From Eubacterium sp. UBA3279 (GTDB taxonomy: Bacteria > Bacillota > Clostridia > Lachnospirales > Lachnospiraceae), in contig DETV01000060.1 of assembly GCA_002361775.1 (NCBI GenBank), positions 1 to 43,546 on the forward strand: DNA of 43,546 nt. The letters are read 5' to 3'. The notes beneath the pieces were generated by a model that was not told the origin of the DNA, searched no databases, and was given only the letters and a program-made list of their open reading frames with translations. Each line of letters opens with the position of its first letter. Position 1 is the first letter of the stretch. Positions 42,383 through 43,546 of the stretch are shown piece after piece. A program made the position numbers and the translations under genes.

Positions 42383-43492
42383 TTATTTTACTGTAATTAA
42401 TTCATATTCTCTGGTTCCCAATCCCAGTTTTTCTGCATGGTCGATAGCAGACATCCAGTTTGTTTCCGGACTTACTTTATGGAAATGGTCTCCCTGGTTA
42501 TGCTGGTGATCTCCCAGTACACTGTTGGCAATAGCAGGCTGTTTATTTACTGCATCTGCGCAGGCCGCATCCAGAGCAACCGGGTCGAAGGATGCAAAGA
42601 ATCCCACATCAGGAACGATAGCTGCATCATTTTCAGCATGGCAGTCGCAATAAGGAGAAACATCGATTACCATATTAATGTAGAAGCAAGGTCTTCCGTC
42701 TACAACTGCTTTTGTGTACTCTGCAATTTTTCTGTTCAGAATATCGTTTGATTCGTCAGAAGCAGGGTTGACTGCATCATGAGGACAGACGCCGATACAT
42801 CTTCCGCAGCCGACACATTTACTGTGGTCAATGGTTGCTTTTCTGTCTGTCACGGTGATGGCGTCATGAGCACAGATTTTAGTACACATCTTACATCCCA
42901 CACAGTCATCATGATTTACATGAGGTTTTCCTGCGCTGTGCTGTTCCATCTTACCGGCTCTGGAGCCGCATCCCATACCGATGTTTTTCAGTGTTCCGCC
43001 AAAACCGGTGGCTTCATGTCCTTTAAAGTGGGCAAGAGAGATGAAAATATCAGCATCCATAACGGCTTGTCCTATTTTTGCTTCTTTTACATATTCGCCG
43101 CCTTCCACGGGAACGAGAGCTTCATCGGTACCTTTCAATCCATCGGCAATGATTACATGACAGCCGGTGGAAAAAGGAGAGAAACCATTTTCATAGGCGC
43201 TGTCCATGTGATCCAGTGCATTTTTACGGCCCCCTACATACAGTGTATTACAGTCTGTAAGGAAAGGTTTGCCTCCTAATTCTTTTACTACATCAGCTAC
43301 TGCTTTGGCGTAATTGGGACGAAGATAAGCCAGATTACCCGGTTCACCAAAATGAATTTTGATGGCGGCATATTTTTTCTCAAAATCGATGTCCCCAATA
43401 CCTGCTTTTTTGATCAGACGTTTCAGCTTTTCGGGAAGGCTGACAGAGTTGTGTGTTCTAAGGTCTGTAAAATATACTTTTGATGGTGCCAT
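42383..43492 (-). CDS. DUF362 protein with two 4Fe-4S ferredoxin-type clusters
   Basis: A 369-residue cytoplasmic protein on the minus strand. The DUF362 part (about 1-185 and 250-345) includes KIHFGEPGN, HFKGHEATGFGGTLKNIGMGC and FASFDPVALDAAC. Two ferredoxin motifs are inserted: C197-x2-C200-x2-C203-x3-C207 and C226-x2-C229-x2-C232-x3-C236, each sufficient to bind a 4Fe-4S cluster. Length and domain order fit the family, whose biochemical role is unknown; electron transfer is likely. AGGAGG lies on the minus strand at 43502-43507, 9 bases before the ATG. The promoter is at or beyond the window edge. It converges with operon B. Confidence 0.92.
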   Translation of the reverse strand: MAPSKVYFTDLRTHNSVSLPEKLKRLIKKAGIGDIDFEKKYAAIKIHFGEPGNLAYLRPNYAKAVADVVKELGGKPFLTDCNTLYVGGRKNALDHMDSAYENGFSPFSTGCHVIIADGLKGTDEALVPVEGGEYVKEAKIGQAVMDADIFISLAHFKGHEATGFGGTLKNIGMGCGSRAGKMEQHSAGKPHVNHDDCVGCKMCTKICAHDAITVTDRKATIDHSKCVGCGRCIGVCPHDAVNPASDESNDILNRKIAEYTKAVVDGRPCFYINMVIDVSPYCDCHAENDAAIVPDVGFFASFDPVALDAACADAVNKQPAIANSVLGDHQHNQGDHFHKVSPETNWMSAIDHAEKLGLGTREYELITVK

Positions 43493-43546
43493 GAAATAAA
43501 TCCTCCTAGTATAATGTCTTTATTTTATATTATCTTGTGTGGGAAG

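Noticed and set aside
42437..43279. Plus-strand reading frames opposite the DUF362 gene.
   Set aside because: They are shadows of a clear minus-strand gene with two 4Fe-4S motifs, and have no family features.

Overview
The window reads as a chromosomal segment of a low-to-moderate-GC Gram-positive anaerobe of the Clostridia, most likely Lachnospiraceae. The basis is the plsX-acpP-rnc-smc-ftsY order, strong AGGAGG-type ribosome binding sites, AT-rich promoters with extended -10 boxes, and ferredoxin-type and PHP-domain genes. The species cannot be named from sequence alone. No rRNA, tRNA, transposase, phage gene or CRISPR array was seen, and no gene-free stretch exceeds about 220 bases.

Layout. 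(1) 48-3245: a PHP-family metal hydrolase, an aspartate kinase, and a lipoprotein with an Ig-like domain and choline-binding-type cell-wall repeats, closed by a strong terminator. (2) 3444-11176: a housekeeping operon for fatty acid/phospholipid synthesis (plsX, acpP), RNA processing (rnc), chromosome condensation (smc), protein targeting (ftsY) and a threonine ammonia-lyase (ilvA), closed by a terminator at 11200-11237. (3) 11357-42332: about 31 kb of one functional theme, an unusual type VII (WXG100/EssC) secretion-type locus joined to Ser/Thr phospho-signalling. (4) 42383-43492, minus strand: a DUF362/4Fe-4S ferredoxin-like protein, separated from the locus by a bidirectional terminator.

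The large locus has three transcription blocks. A single-gene block encodes an XRE-type HTH regulator (11357-12820). Operon A (12969-25024) encodes a secreted trypsin-like protease anchored to a cytoplasmic FHA domain, a PP2C phosphatase, a PknB-like kinase with an extracytoplasmic tail, a single-pass protein with a cytoplasmic tail rich in ETxxL motifs, a four-helix membrane protein and a 2193-residue Ig-repeat surface protein with a C-terminal membrane anchor. Operon B (25242-42332) encodes an FHA protein, a TadZ/CpaE-like ATPase, a YukD-like ubiquitin-fold protein, EssC, three WXG100-type small helical proteins, a cysteine-rich coiled-coil protein, a possible effector or membrane substrate, two related small membrane proteins, TPR and LRR proteins, a second divergent kinase, an unannotated-size 40-residue membrane peptide, and a PARG-like/pseudo-SGNH fusion with a membrane tail.

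The three blocks share a sign that they are one regulon: the direct repeat GTAACA-N6-GTAACA (12-bp period) lies upstream of each and nowhere else noticed at that spacing. In two of the three it sits exactly 8 bp (start to start) before a -35 box followed by a 17-bp spacer. The natural candidate to bind it is the HTH protein. My working model, which is inference, is a type VII-like export machine without recognisable EssA, EssB or EsaA. It would be assembled or gated by threonine phosphorylation (two kinases, one phosphatase) read by FHA domains on three proteins, with repeated ETxxL sequences as candidate phospho-docking sites.
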